64,000 nt of DNA from Maribacter sp. MJ134 (lineage in GTDB: Bacteria > Bacteroidota > Bacteroidia > Flavobacteriales > Flavobacteriaceae). Of the stretch, positions 1 through 9,544 are shown in pieces; position 1 is the stretch's first letter; the number at the start of each line of letters is the position of its first letter. The notes beneath the pieces are model-generated. The model worked only from the letters and a program-made list of their open reading frames with translations. It was not told the DNA's origin and did no database searches. The stretch spans positions 2,294,001 through 2,358,000 of the forward strand of contig NZ_CP034570.1 of NCBI RefSeq assembly GCF_003970695.1, in the 5' to 3' direction. Position numbers and translations under genes: made by a program.

Positions 1-2581
1 TCGCATTTTTGTATTTTGCGGTAATTTCCTTCATTTTTTGTTCCGGTAAAGGAAATAACTGCTCTACCCGTACCAAGGCTACATCATTCCTATTCAGCTC
101 TTCCCTAGCAGCAAGCAAATCATAATAAAATTTTCCAGTACAAAAGACCAAGCTTTTAACCTTTTTCTTATCCGCGCCTTCATCATCTATTACTTCTTTA
201 AAAGCTCCGTTAGCCAAGTCGTCTGCGGAAGACACCGCCTTAGGATGCCTTAATAGACTTTTTGGTGTAAATATGATTAAAGGTTTTCTGAAATTGGCCT
301 TCATTTGGCGACGTAAAATATGAAACATCTGTGCCGGAGTGGTAACGTCTGCAATATACATGTTGTCTTTTGCACACAACTGCAAGTAACGTTCCATCCT
401 AGCCGAAGAATGCTCGGCTCCCTGACCTTCGTAACCATGTGGCAGGAGCATAACCAGGCCATTCTGTAATTTCCATTTATCTTCTGCAGCAGATATGTAT
501 TGGTCTATCATAATTTGGGCTCCGTTACTGAAATCCCCAAACTGAGCCTCCCATATGGTCAAGGTATTCGGATTGGCCATAGCATATCCATAATCAAACC
601 CTACCACGCCGTACTCTGACAAAAGCGAATTGTATATCTGAAATCTACCCTGTTTATCGGACAGATGATTGAGCAGCAATACTTCTTCCTCACTCTCCTC
701 TACTTTCATGACCGCATGACGATGTGAAAAAGTACCTCTTTCCACATCCTGTCCGGACATCCTAACTCCGAAACCTTCCTCAAGCAATGTACCATAGGCC
801 AATAATTCTCCCATGGCCCAATCTAGTTTATCGGTCTCGAAGAACATTTTCTTCCTATCTCTAACTAACTTCTCGACCTTTCTCAAAAATTTCTTTCCTT
901 CCGGTAGCTCGGTTATGGTCTTAGCAATAGCGGTAAGCTTCTTTTTATCGAATTTGGTATCAACAGCATCCATCATCTCCCATTCCCTAACATTGGAAAA
1001 ACCTTTCCACTCATCTGCCATAAAAGGGGTAATCACCGTCTTGTCCTCTTTTCTAGAATCTTCCAGCTTCTCCTCTAAAGCTTCTTTATATTGCTTTTCC
1101 AATTCAGAAACATAACCATCATCGATAACACCTTCACTTATCAATTTTTCGGCATAAATGTCTCTGGGGTTTTTGTGCTTAGCGATGGCCTTGTATAATT
1201 TTGGTTGCGTAAAGCGAGGTTCATCACCTTCATTATGTCCATACTTTCTATAACCCAATAAATCGATAAAAACATCACGCTCAAAACGCATTCTGTATTC
1301 CAAGGCGAATAGCGAGGCATGTACTACCGCCTCCGCATCATCCGCATTAACGTGCAATACAGGGCTCAACGTAACTTTGGCCACATCTGTACAATAGGTA
1401 GAAGATCTAGCGTCTAAATAATTGGTGGTAAAACCAATTTGATTGTTTACGACAATATGAATAGTACCTCCTGTTTTATAACCGTCCAAATTTGCCATCT
1501 GCACCACTTCATAAACCAGTCCCTGACCCGCAATTGCAGCATCTCCGTGAACTACTATAGGTAAGACTTTAGAAAAGTTATCTGCAAAATTAGCATCTTG
1601 TTTAGCTCTGGCAATACCTTCGACAACTGCCCCAACGGTTTCCAAATGCGATGGGTTCGGAGCAATATTCATCTTTATTTTATTCCCATTATCGGACATT
1701 CTATCCGATGTCCAACCCAAATGATACTTTACATCACCATCAAAAATCTCCTGCTCGTAATCCTTTCCGTCGAATTCACTGAAAATATCCTTGGCGGACT
1801 TTCCGAAAATATTGGTGAGTACGTTTAACCGTCCCCTATGTGCCATACCCATGACAAATTGCTCTACTCCCATCTCGGCAGCCCTCTCTACAATGGCATC
1901 CAAACCAGGGATTAGCGATTCGTTCCCTTCTAGTGAAAAGCGTTTCTGACCAACATATTTGGTATGCAAAAATCCTTCAAAGGAAACTGCCTGATTCAAT
2001 TTTTTGAGAATATGCTTCTTTCGGTCTGCATTAAAATCCGGGTGATTGTCGTTTACGTTTATCCAATCTTGAATCCATTTAACTCTTTCCGGCTTGCGTA
2101 TGTACATGTATTCTACACCGATGGCGTCGCAGTAAATTCTGGTCAAGTGACTTATAATAGCCTCTAAGGTACTTGGGCCTATGCCAATAATATCTCCGGC
2201 ATTAAAAACAGTACCTAAATCGGCCTTTGTTAGACCAAAGTTCTCAATTTCCAAAGAGGGAACATATTGTCTTCTTTCCCTAACAGGATTAGTTCTTGTG
2301 AACAAATGCCCCCGGCTACGATAACCGTCGATTAATCGAATTACCTGAAATTCTTTTTGCAGAGATTCTGGCATTTCAACCTCACGACCGTTAATAACCG
2401 AGGTTACTCGGTCATCACCGGAAATGTCCAACTCTTCTAAAGAGCTTTCCATTCCAAAATCAAAGCCTTGAAAAAATGCTCTCCAACTCGGTTCTACACT
2501 GTCGGGGTTTTGCAAATACTTGTCATAAAGTTCTGAAAAAAAAGAAGTATGCGCAGTATTTAAAAAGGAATATTTATCCAT
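1..2581 (-). CDS. sucA: 2-oxoglutarate dehydrogenase E1 component, C-terminus beyond window
   Basis: This is the thiamine-diphosphate-dependent E1 subunit of the 2-oxoglutarate dehydrogenase complex. It decarboxylates 2-oxoglutarate and passes the succinyl group to the E2 lipoyl domain in the TCA cycle. The reverse strand reads open from ATG at 2579-2581 to base 1, about 860 codons. It begins MDKYSFLNTAHTSFFSELYD, the typical E1 N-terminal segment. Further on come the E1 blocks VMGMAHRGRLNVL, VHGDAAIAGQGLVYE and LLPHGYEGQGAEHSSARMER. The family is usually about 930 residues, so only the last 60-70 residues are missing. The start is fixed by the conserved N-terminus. sucB would be expected next on this strand, outside the window. 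Confidence 0.97.
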   Translation of the reverse strand, partial: MDKYSFLNTAHTSFFSELYDKYLQNPDSVEPSWRAFFQGFDFGMESSLEELDISGDDRVTSVINGREVEMPESLQKEFQVIRLIDGYRSRGHLFTRTNPVRERRQYVPSLEIENFGLTKADLGTVFNAGDIIGIGPSTLEAIISHLTRIYCDAIGVEYMYIRKPERVKWIQDWINVNDNHPDFNADRKKHILKKLNQAVSFEGFLHTKYVGQKRFSLEGNESLIPGLDAIVERAAEMGVEQFVMGMAHRGRLNVLTNIFGKSAKDIFSEFDGKDYEQEIFDGDVKYHLGWTSDRMSDNGNKIKMNIAPNPSHLETVGAVVEGIARAKQDANFADNFSKVLPIVVHGDAAIAGQGLVYEVVQMANLDGYKTGGTIHIVVNNQIGFTTNYLDARSSTYCTDVAKVTLSPVLHVNADDAEAVVHASLFALEYRMRFERDVFIDLLGYRKYGHNEGDEPRFTQPKLYKAIAKHKNPRDIYAEKLISEGVIDDGYVSELEKQYKEALEEKLEDSRKEDKTVITPFMADEWKGFSNVREWEMMDAVDTKFDKKKLTAIAKTITELPEGKKFLRKVEKLVRDRKKMFFETDKLDWAMGELLAYGTLLEEGFGVRMSGQDVERGTFSHRHAVMKVEESEEEVLLLNHLSDKQGRFQIYNSLLSEYGVVGFDYGYAMANPNTLTIWEAQFGDFSNGAQIMIDQYISAAEDKWKLQNGLVMLLPHGYEGQGAEHSSARMERYLQLCAKDNMYIADVTTPAQMFHILRRQMKANFRKPLIIFTPKSLLRHPKAVSSADDLANGAFKEVIDDEGADKKKVKSLVFCTGKFYYDLLAAREELNRNDVALVRVEQLFPLPEQKMKEITAKYKNA

Positions 2582-2699
2582 GAATTACTTTCTGTATCTT
2601 TAGAATAAACTTAATCAAAAATACAACATTTACGATATCTATAGTAAAGTTGCGCACTATTATTGAGAAAAATGAAATTTCTAACGAAAATCGATAAAA

Positions 2700-3215
2700 A
2701 TGAGCCTAAAAAATACACTTTTATTCATGGCGGTCTGTCTTTTAGTACAGCTCTCTTTTGGACAATTAGGGAGTCAAAAAAGTGATTTCTGGAGACGTGT
2801 GAATTTTGGAGGGGGCCTTGGTTTAGGATTTACCAACGGAGGCTTTAATGCCTCTGTTTCACCTAGTGCTATTTACAATTTCAACAATCAATTTGCTACT
2901 GGGATAAGTCTAAATTTTAACTACGCCAAATTCAATGAAGATAAGTTATTGGCCTATGGGGGTAGTATTTTGTCGCTTTACAATCCAATTCCGCAAATAC
3001 AACTATCAGCCGAGTTAGAACAACTACGGATAAACAGAACATTACAAGGATTTCCAGATGATATCAAAGATAATTATTGGTCGCCTGCACTATTTCTAGG
3101 TATTGGTTACCGCACCAATAATATTACCGTAGGCCTGCGTTATGATATTCTATATGACGACGAAAGGAGCATTTACGCCAATGCACTGCTCCCCTTTGTA
3201 AGGGTATATTTTTAA
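2700..3215 (+). CDS. Small outer-membrane beta-barrel-like protein
   Basis: A 171-residue protein with a Sec signal peptide (about residues 1-21, ending SFGQ). Alternating hydrophobic and polar strands rich in Gly, Asn and Tyr follow, and it ends in an aromatic residue (VRVYF), as outer-membrane barrels often do. It is divergent from sucA, 118 nt away. From general knowledge, Flavobacteriia genomes often carry such a protein here, sometimes mislabelled alpha-ketoglutarate decarboxylase because of its neighbour. Nothing in the sequence supports an enzymatic role. Function unknown; the barrel assignment is inferred from composition. Confidence 0.75.
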   Translation: MSLKNTLLFMAVCLLVQLSFGQLGSQKSDFWRRVNFGGGLGLGFTNGGFNASVSPSAIYNFNNQFATGISLNFNYAKFNEDKLLAYGGSILSLYNPIPQIQLSAELEQLRINRTLQGFPDDIKDNYWSPALFLGIGYRTNNITVGLRYDILYDDERSIYANALLPFVRVYF

Positions 3216-3217
3216 AA

Positions 3218-3580
3218 TCAGGAGTTGTATTTTTCCCTTAATTCTACTTTTTGAAGTTCTCGCTCCAAGATAAAAAATGTAATTTGTTTTGAAACATCTA
3301 CCGCATCCATAACTTCAATCTTTTCAAAGACTGATTCCGGAATATCTATGGCGTATAGTAAATTGAGATAGTCCGGAAAGCGCTCCATAAGCAAAAAATA
3401 GATTTTTTCATTAAGAGTAGTTTCTAGTTCTTCTGCGTTAATTCCATCAGGGATTTTTATTGGCACATTTATCCGTTCAAAATCTTTTTGAAGCTGCACT
3501 ACCAATTTTCCGTAAAGATGGTTTTCATTAGCCTTTTTCAATAAATGTACACTTTCAGAAACTTCCTTCTTCATGTTCAT
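3218..3580 (-). CDS. Conserved hypothetical protein, 120 aa
   Basis: A soluble-looking acidic protein without signal peptide or membrane segment, rich in predicted helix. Its stop lies 3 nt from the convergent barrel gene's stop, and its start lies 8 nt downstream of the amidohydrolase stop on the same strand, so the two are probably cotranscribed. Translation could begin at Met1 or Met3. I do not recognise the family and assign no function. Confidence 0.6.
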   Translation of the reverse strand: MNMKKEVSESVHLLKKANENHLYGKLVVQLQKDFERINVPIKIPDGINAEELETTLNEKIYFLLMERFPDYLNLLYAIDIPESVFEKIEVMDAVDVSKQITFFILERELQKVELREKYNS

Positions 3581-3588
3581 CTAAAAAA

Positions 3589-4875
3589 TCATTGCTTATA
3601 CACAACGCCTTCCTTCATTACAAAACTTACATTTTCGAGGGTGCCAACTTTTTTTAACGGATTTTCTTCTACAGCAATTATATCCGCTGTAAAACCCTCT
3701 TCAATTTTTCCCAGTTCATTCTCCATCCCCAATAACTGGGCGTTTATAATGGTCGCAGCCTTAAGTGATTCTTTAACAGGAATACCGGCTTCTAACAAAT
3801 AACCAAATTCAATGGCATTCTTGCCATGCGGAAAAACGCCTGCATCAGTTCCGAAACCCATGGGCACTCCTTTCTTATAAGCTTTTGCCATCGTAGATTG
3901 GTGTATAGGACCAATTTCTAAAGCTTTCCTCGCCACAACTTCCGGAAAAAATCCGGGTTCTTTTGCCTTTTCTGCAACCTGCTTTCCTGCACTTATGGTC
4001 GGTATCAAATAACAATTATTTTCGACCATAAGTGCCATAGTTTCTTCGCTCATAAAAGAACCATGTTCTATGGTATTTACGCCACCTAATATAGCCAGTT
4101 TCATACCCTCGTCGCCATGCGCATGTGCTGCAACACTAAAACCATAATTTTTTGCCGTACTTGTAATAGCTTGGATTTCCTCTAAAGTAAATTGCGGGTT
4201 ATTACCACTCTTTGCTACACTCAACACTCCTCCTGTAGCGGTTATTTTTATAACGTCCGCACCATTTTTATAACGCTGTCTCACTGCTTTTTTTGCATCA
4301 TCTATCGAGTTCACGACCCCTTCCTTGGGTCCAGGGTCTCCCATCAATTCTCGCTTTCTACCATTGGTGGGGTCTGCATGTCCACCTGTTGTTGCCAGAG
4401 CCATTCCTGAAGTAAATATTCGAGGCCCGTCTACCAATCCTTTATTAATGGCTTTCTTTAGAGCGATATTTACACCTGTACCGCCAAGATCACGGACCGT
4501 GGTGAAGCCTGCCATGAGTGTTTTTTTCGCATATACGGTAGACTCTAAAGCAATATCGGCCTCATTTTGGGTAAACTCTTTCATATAACTTCCCTTGTTA
4601 TATTCACCTTCTATATGCACATGCATATCAATAAGTCCGGGGAGAACTATCCTATTTTTAAGGTCAATAGTCCTATCTGAAGCAGTTCCTGAAACAAAAC
4701 CATTTTCAATACGCTTTATTTTAGAACCGGAAACTATAATTGTTCTTTCCGTATTCATTTTTCCAGTGGACACATCGTAAATACTGCCACATTGTAGATA
4801 AGTGTCTTGAGCACTCACTAGATTTACAATTAGCAGTAAAAGGGATAGAATAGCATTTCTCATACGAATTGGCAT
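3589..4875 (-). CDS. Secreted amidohydrolase (imidazolonepropionase-like)
   Basis: A metal-dependent amidohydrolase of 428 residues. A Sec signal peptide ends near VSAQ (about residue 23), so it should act in the periplasm or on the surface. The metal-binding HxH is in LIDMHVHIEG (His85 and His87). The GADVIKITATGG block carries the lysine that is often carboxylated, followed by VAAHAHG and FGTDAG, in family order. These secreted enzymes include Xaa-Pro and Xaa-Arg type dipeptidases, but the substrate cannot be read here. A second in-frame ATG at 4863 gives MRNAILSLLLL, an equally good signal peptide, and may be the true start. Confidence 0.88.
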   Translation of the reverse strand: MPIRMRNAILSLLLLIVNLVSAQDTYLQCGSIYDVSTGKMNTERTIIVSGSKIKRIENGFVSGTASDRTIDLKNRIVLPGLIDMHVHIEGEYNKGSYMKEFTQNEADIALESTVYAKKTLMAGFTTVRDLGGTGVNIALKKAINKGLVDGPRIFTSGMALATTGGHADPTNGRKRELMGDPGPKEGVVNSIDDAKKAVRQRYKNGADVIKITATGGVLSVAKSGNNPQFTLEEIQAITSTAKNYGFSVAAHAHGDEGMKLAILGGVNTIEHGSFMSEETMALMVENNCYLIPTISAGKQVAEKAKEPGFFPEVVARKALEIGPIHQSTMAKAYKKGVPMGFGTDAGVFPHGKNAIEFGYLLEAGIPVKESLKAATIINAQLLGMENELGKIEEGFTADIIAVEENPLKKVGTLENVSFVMKEGVVYKQ

Positions 4876-4939
4876 TAAAGTAAATAAGGGAGAAATATAC
4901 CATATTTCTCCCTTATTCAGAATTTTGATCGTAACTATA

Positions 4940-5956
4940 TCAATCTCGTATCTTCTGTTCCCAGACCCAAGCCGATTTCATGGCGTCGTCCAAGGTATAT
5001 TCCGATTTCCACCCTAAAACGGTATTGGCTTTTGTAGTGTCCGCATAGGCACTAGTAATATCACCGGGGCGTCTATCAACAATTTTATAATTTAATTTTT
5101 TGCCAGAGACTTTTTCAAAACTTTGAATAGCCTCCAAAACCGAACTGCCCTTTCCGGTACCCACATTGAAAACTTCATAATTCTCATCGTTCTTACCTGC
5201 TAAAAGTCTTTCTAAGGCAACTACATGAGCCTTGGCCAAATCCACCACATAAATATAATCCCTGATACATGTACCATCCGGAGTCGGATAGTCATCTCCA
5301 AAAACGGAAAGTTCTTTTCGTAATCCAATTCCCGTTTGGGTAATGAAAGGCACTAGATTTTGAGGAACTCCTATAGGAAGTTCTCCAATCTCGGCACTAG
5401 GGTGCGACCCCATCGGATTAAAATAACGTAAAGCTATAGCACTGATACCGGGAGTAACCTTGCAAGTATCCGCGATGATTTCCTCACCCATTTGCTTTGT
5501 ATTACCATAAGGAGATTCCGCAATCTTTACGGGAGCATCTTCTGTTATCGGCATCTTATCGGCTTGGCCATATACCGTGCAAGAAGAACTAAAGATGAAG
5601 CTTGCTTTTTCCTTTTTACTTAGTTCTTGAAGGATGTAAACTAAGGTGCCAATATTGTTCTCATAGTACAATAGTGGTTTTTCTACACTTTCCCCTACCG
5701 CCTTTGAAGCAGCAAAATGAATAACACCCTTAATATCTTGATGTCTTTTAAAAAAATCACTGACTTTCTCCTTTTCCCTAAGGTCCAGTTTTTCGAATAT
5801 GGGAGTTTTCCCAGAGATTTTAGTGATTCCGTCTAAAACGGACTCACTAGAATTAGAACAATTATCTATAATAACGACTTCAAAACCTTTGCTCTGTAGT
5901 TCTACAACCGTATGTGAACCTATAAATCCGAGTCCACCTGTAACTAATATTTTCAT
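4940..5956 (-). CDS. galE: UDP-glucose 4-epimerase
   Basis: An NAD-dependent short-chain dehydrogenase-type epimerase that interconverts UDP-glucose and UDP-galactose in the cytoplasm. It has the Rossmann motif TGGLGFIGS (residues 6-14), the catalytic Ser region SSSCTVYG (about 123-130), and Tyr150 and Lys154 in SPYGNTKQMGE. It also has the GalE-specific segments ALRYFNPMGSHPSAEIGE and PDGTCIRDYIYVVDLA. At 338 residues it is normal length. It lies 42 nt downstream of a DegT-family aminotransferase on the same strand, consistent with nucleotide-sugar supply for surface glycans. Confidence 0.96.
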   Translation of the reverse strand: MKILVTGGLGFIGSHTVVELQSKGFEVVIIDNCSNSSESVLDGITKISGKTPIFEKLDLREKEKVSDFFKRHQDIKGVIHFAASKAVGESVEKPLLYYENNIGTLVYILQELSKKEKASFIFSSSCTVYGQADKMPITEDAPVKIAESPYGNTKQMGEEIIADTCKVTPGISAIALRYFNPMGSHPSAEIGELPIGVPQNLVPFITQTGIGLRKELSVFGDDYPTPDGTCIRDYIYVVDLAKAHVVALERLLAGKNDENYEVFNVGTGKGSSVLEAIQSFEKVSGKKLNYKIVDRRPGDITSAYADTTKANTVLGWKSEYTLDDAMKSAWVWEQKIRD

Positions 5957-5998
5957 GTACTATTTTTAAGGTGTGCCAAATATATACACTAAACTGGC

Positions 5999-7153
5999 TT
6001 AGCCATTTACAAATTCGATAACCCTAGACGTAATATAGTTTAACTGCTCATCGTCAAGTTCCGTATGCATAGGCAATGAAATAACCTCCTTTACCAATTG
6101 GTTCGTATGAGGGAAATCTTCCTCCTGATATCGCTCATCTACGTAAGCCTTTTGTTTGTGCAGGGGAATGGGGTAATACACTCCGCATGGAATACCGTGC
6201 TCATTTAAATGTGCCACTAAAGCGTCTCGCTTACCATTCGTAATTCTTAAGGTATACTGATGAAAAACGTGACAATCACAAACATCACAAATACCATCAC
6301 AACCATTAACAGTTTTAGGTACTATGATGTTGGTCCTACCTGCAAAAGCCATATTATATTTCCTTGCAGCAGCTCGTCTGGCGTTGCAATAACTATTCAA
6401 CTTTGGGAGCTTAGCCCTTAGTACCGCCGCTTGTATAGAATCTAATCTAGAGTTAACTCCGACCACATCGTGGTGGTAACGCTCGTACATTCCGTGATTT
6501 ACGATACCCCGCAGTGTATGTGCCAAATCGTCATCATTCGTAAAAATAGCACCTCCATCACCATAGGCACCCAAATTTTTAGAGGGAAAGAATGATGTTG
6601 CACCAACATGACCTATAGTACCTGCCATAGCCTTTTCCCCTGTTTTTGAACGATATTTAGCGCCAATTGCCTGTGCGTTATCCTCAATTACGAATAAATC
6701 ATGTTCTTTGGCTAAACTCATAATGGCATCCATATCAGAACATTGTCCGAACAAATGCACTGGTACTATTGCCTTGGTCTTTGGGGTAATGGCCTTTTCT
6801 ATGGCATCAATACTAATATTGAAGGTGTCCAAATCTACATCTACCAAAACCGGAGTTAATTGTAATAAGGCAATCACCTCAACGGTAGCCGCAAAGGTAA
6901 AATCCGCAGTGATGACCTCATCGCCCGGAGCCAGACCTAGGCCCATCATAGCGATCTGCAAAGCATCCGTTCCGTTTGCGCAGGGGATAACATGTTTCAC
7001 GCCAAGATAAGTTTCCAAATCTTTTTGGAAGGAGTGTACCTCTGGCCCGTTAATGAAGCTTGATGTTTCCAAAATTTGGGCGATAGAGGCGTTAACCTGC
7101 TCTTTTATTTCCTGGTATTGACCACCAAGGTCTACCATTTGAATTTTTTTCAT
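5999..7153 (-). CDS. DegT/DnrJ/EryC1/StrS-family PLP sugar aminotransferase
   Basis: A 384-residue PLP-dependent aminotransferase of the type that acts on nucleotide-activated keto-sugars during surface polysaccharide synthesis. The PLP lysine is Lys192 in FFPSKNLGAYGDGGA. EDNAQAIGA (about 157-165) carries the conserved Asp/Gln pair, and FINGPEV and VNSRLDSIQAA are standard family blocks. Unusual is a cysteine cluster at residues 285, 289, 292 and 294 just before the VFHQYTLR block. Upstream of galE (42 nt) and divergent from waaA, in a lipopolysaccharide and nucleotide-sugar context. The exact sugar substrate is not decidable. Confidence 0.92.
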   Translation of the reverse strand: MKKIQMVDLGGQYQEIKEQVNASIAQILETSSFINGPEVHSFQKDLETYLGVKHVIPCANGTDALQIAMMGLGLAPGDEVITADFTFAATVEVIALLQLTPVLVDVDLDTFNISIDAIEKAITPKTKAIVPVHLFGQCSDMDAIMSLAKEHDLFVIEDNAQAIGAKYRSKTGEKAMAGTIGHVGATSFFPSKNLGAYGDGGAIFTNDDDLAHTLRGIVNHGMYERYHHDVVGVNSRLDSIQAAVLRAKLPKLNSYCNARRAAARKYNMAFAGRTNIIVPKTVNGCDGICDVCDCHVFHQYTLRITNGKRDALVAHLNEHGIPCGVYYPIPLHKQKAYVDERYQEEDFPHTNQLVKEVISLPMHTELDDEQLNYITSRVIEFVNG

Positions 7154-7244
7154 TTTTCTACATTAGGTGAAGCACCACAAAAATACGAAACGTCTGACAA
7201 TGAATTTCTGGAAAGAAACGTAATTTAGCTTCAAATAAAAGAGT

Positions 7245-8483
7245 TTGCTTTCAATTTATAATATTGTCGTCTCCATCACCTGGCAGCTGCTAAAACTACT
7301 AGCGCTGGTTAACACAAAACTCTCGCTTTTTGTAAAAGGAAGGAAACAAACCTTTGCAACACTAAAAAAGCATATTAATGAGACGGACAAAACTATTTGG
7401 CTACATGCGGCATCTTTGGGTGAGTATGAACAAGGATTACCTATTCTAGAACGGTTACGATTGGAATATCCCGACCATAAATTAGTGTTGACCTTCTTCT
7501 CCCCCTCCGGTTATGAAATCAAGAAAAATACAAAAGCGGCAGATGTGGTAACCTATTTGCCAATGGACACCCAGAAGAAAGTCGTTCAGTTTTTAGACAC
7601 CGTACATCCTGAACTTGCTGTTTTTGTTAAGTATGAAATATGGCCCAACTACCTTGCTGAATTGGGCAAAAGAAAAATACCCGCGGTACTTATTTCGGGG
7701 CTTTTCAGAAAATCACAAATCTTTTTCAAAGCTCATGGAGGTTTTATGCGAAAGAGTTTAGGTAATTTTTCCCATTTCTATGTACAGGATAGTGTATCCA
7801 AAGAACTACTGAAATCCATTAAGTTAACCAACACGGATATTAGCGGCGATACGAGGTTTGACAGGGTTTCCGAAATACTGGAACGCGATAACAATCTAGG
7901 GTTCATGAATAGTTTTTCTAAAAATTATACTTGTTTTGCAGCAGGAAGTACATGGCCGGAAGACGAAGAAGTACTAGTGGATTTCATGAATACCTCGCCC
8001 TCCACAACAAAGTTTGTCATTGCACCACATAATATCAAAAGGAATCATATATCAAACTTAAAAGCTTCCATTACCAAAAGTACAGTGCTATTTTCCGAAA
8101 TTGAGCATATAGATTTAAAAACAACCCAGGTACTTATTATAGACACTATAGGGCTTTTGACCAAAATATATAGTTATGCGGATATTGCCTACGTGGGCGG
8201 CGGCTTCGTGACTGGCCTACATAACACCTTGGAACCCGCCGTGTTTGGTGTACCGGTTATCATAGGTCCTAATTACAACGGCTTTCTAGAAGCGGAAAAA
8301 CTGGTAGAACTGGGAGGTGTTCTACCTGTTTCCAATAAGCGTGAGTTTTGTTCAATCGCTGAAATGCTTATTACAAGCGAGGATAAAAGCGCTGAATTGG
8401 GTCAAATAAACAGTACTTACATTGAAAAGAATAAAGGAGCGAGCGTCCGAATAATGGATGGTATACGTACTTTATTAAAGTAG
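7245..8483 (+). CDS. waaA: 3-deoxy-D-manno-octulosonic acid (Kdo) transferase
   Basis: Transfers Kdo from CMP-Kdo to the lipid A precursor at the inner membrane. At 412 residues the length is normal. The N-terminal hydrophobic anchor (IYNIVVSITWQLLKLLALV) is followed by WLHAASLGEYEQGLPI and, near the C-terminus, YVGGGFVTGLHNTLEPA, the GT30 signature. The open frame starts at a TTG codon (7245). No ATG gives the membrane anchor intact, so TTG is the likely start. It is divergent from the aminotransferase and followed 15 nt later by a small lipoprotein gene. Confidence 0.95.
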   Translation: MLSIYNIVVSITWQLLKLLALVNTKLSLFVKGRKQTFATLKKHINETDKTIWLHAASLGEYEQGLPILERLRLEYPDHKLVLTFFSPSGYEIKKNTKAADVVTYLPMDTQKKVVQFLDTVHPELAVFVKYEIWPNYLAELGKRKIPAVLISGLFRKSQIFFKAHGGFMRKSLGNFSHFYVQDSVSKELLKSIKLTNTDISGDTRFDRVSEILERDNNLGFMNSFSKNYTCFAAGSTWPEDEEVLVDFMNTSPSTTKFVIAPHNIKRNHISNLKASITKSTVLFSEIEHIDLKTTQVLIIDTIGLLTKIYSYADIAYVGGGFVTGLHNTLEPAVFGVPVIIGPNYNGFLEAEKLVELGGVLPVSNKREFCSIAEMLITSEDKSAELGQINSTYIEKNKGASVRIMDGIRTLLK

Positions 8484-8498
8484 ACAATATACTCGCTT

Positions 8499-8771
8499 AT
8501 GAAATTGCCCAAGAACCTTATGCTAATGGTTGCCCTACTATTCCTTTTCTCTTGCGGGGAGACGACATCAAAATCTGGTCAAAAGTCTCCAGCCGAGAAT
8601 CAAAAAAAGGGCAGTGACATACCACTTAGAGATCAACGAAAAGATTCCATACTACACGAACCCATTAAAAAAACTAAAAAGCAAAAATCCAGGGACACCC
8701 TAAAACCCAGAATCGCAACCGATTTAGATTTCCCTGAAAAAAACGAAGTTTCAGAACCTTTATCAAAATAG
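8499..8771 (+). CDS. Small lysine-rich lipoprotein
   Basis: A 90-residue protein with a lipoprotein signal (MKLPKNLMLMVALLFLFSCG; lipobox LFSC, Cys19). The mature part is very polar, rich in Lys, Ser, Asp and Glu, with no recognisable domain. It sits 15 nt after waaA in the same direction, so probably in the same transcript. Function unknown. Confidence 0.65.
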   Translation: MKLPKNLMLMVALLFLFSCGETTSKSGQKSPAENQKKGSDIPLRDQRKDSILHEPIKKTKKQKSRDTLKPRIATDLDFPEKNEVSEPLSK

Positions 8772-8909
8772 TCATTCAACTTTATTGTGATTATAAAGAA
8801 TTGTAGCTATTTTTTACTTCATAGCGACTTTTAGGCGTTTGGTCGATTTCAAAATGCTTTTTCGAAGAACTTAATTTCATAATCCATATATTAGACGAAA
8901 CAACACTAT

Positions 8910-9044
8910 ATGATTATGGAACAGGAACTTACATCAGGAGTTAGACTCCTTAATGGTTTTTTAAAATTAATGATTGCATGCTTAGTTGGTATTCTAGTAG
9001 CCATTCCGATAGCATTGATATTGGATTTCTTGGGCGTAATATAG
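8910..9044 (+). CDS. Putative 44-aa single-pass membrane protein
   Basis: The short open frame begins MIMEQELTSGVRLLNG and continues into one strongly hydrophobic helix (about residues 20-38) ending LDFLGVI. A rho-independent terminator follows 36 nt after the stop, as expected for a real transcript. A second tiny membrane ORF lies 264 nt downstream with the same layout: polar N-terminus, one helix, then a terminator. I know no named family. Met1 or Met3 could be the start. Confidence 0.45.
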   Translation: MIMEQELTSGVRLLNGFLKLMIACLVGILVAIPIALILDFLGVI

Positions 9045-9080
9045 AAAAGCGAACTACTCTAAAATATTCTAAAGATTACT

Positions 9081-9112
9081 AAAAAGCATGCTTTTGGACA
9101 AGTGTGCTTTTT
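9081..9112 (+). terminator. Rho-independent terminator after the 44-aa ORF
   Basis: The 8-bp stem AAAAAGCA (9081-9088) pairs with TGCTTTTT (9105-9112), and the run of T continues to about 9114. It lies 36 nt past the stop of the 44-residue ORF. Confidence 0.6.
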
Positions 9113-9308
9113 TTATTCAAATCTAAACAAGCTAAGTAGTCCCAGCTCGATGAAATCCAAGTTTTGTCGTTAAAAAGCGTATTTCGTTTTGTTCAAACCA
9201 CAAAAATATACGGTTTTACCACATTATTGTAAGATTTTACAACATTTATTAAATCAGACCACCAACAATATCTAATTTGAAAATTATAACTTTAAAGTAG
9301 GTAATGTT

Positions 9309-9431
9309 ATGAAAGATTTATCATTTAAAACAGGGGTAGATTCTTATCTATCCGTTCTAATTATTGCGATGAACGCCTTTTTGGCTGTCGTTGCGGTAGG
9401 AACCTTCATGTCCTTAATTGGACTAATCTAA
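9309..9431 (+). CDS. Putative 40-aa single-pass membrane protein
   Basis: The short frame begins MKDLSFKTGVDSYLS and has one hydrophobic helix (about residues 14-40) ending FMSLIGLI. A strong terminator (9476-9502) lies 45 nt downstream. Its layout matches the 44-residue ORF just upstream. Hydrophobicity, a clean start and the following terminator support expression. No family recognised. Confidence 0.45.
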   Translation: MKDLSFKTGVDSYLSVLIIAMNAFLAVVAVGTFMSLIGLI

Positions 9432-9475
9432 AATCAATTTTAAACAATTGTTTATCGATTAAAAATTACTTTAGG

Positions 9476-9502
9476 AAAACCTCTCTTTTGAGAGGTTTTT
9501 TA
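9476..9502 (+). terminator. Strong rho-independent terminator
   Basis: A perfect 10-bp stem, AAAACCTCTC (9476-9485) with GAGAGGTTTT (9490-9499), a TTTT loop and a trailing T run. It ends the transcript of the 40-residue ORF. Confidence 0.85.
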
Positions 9503-9544
9503 TTTTCCTCACTTAGCTAAGACCTATTCAAAAATCAACATAGC

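Noticed and set aside
813-2167. Plus-strand frames over sucA
   Set aside because: Shadows of the conserved sucA reading frame on the other strand.
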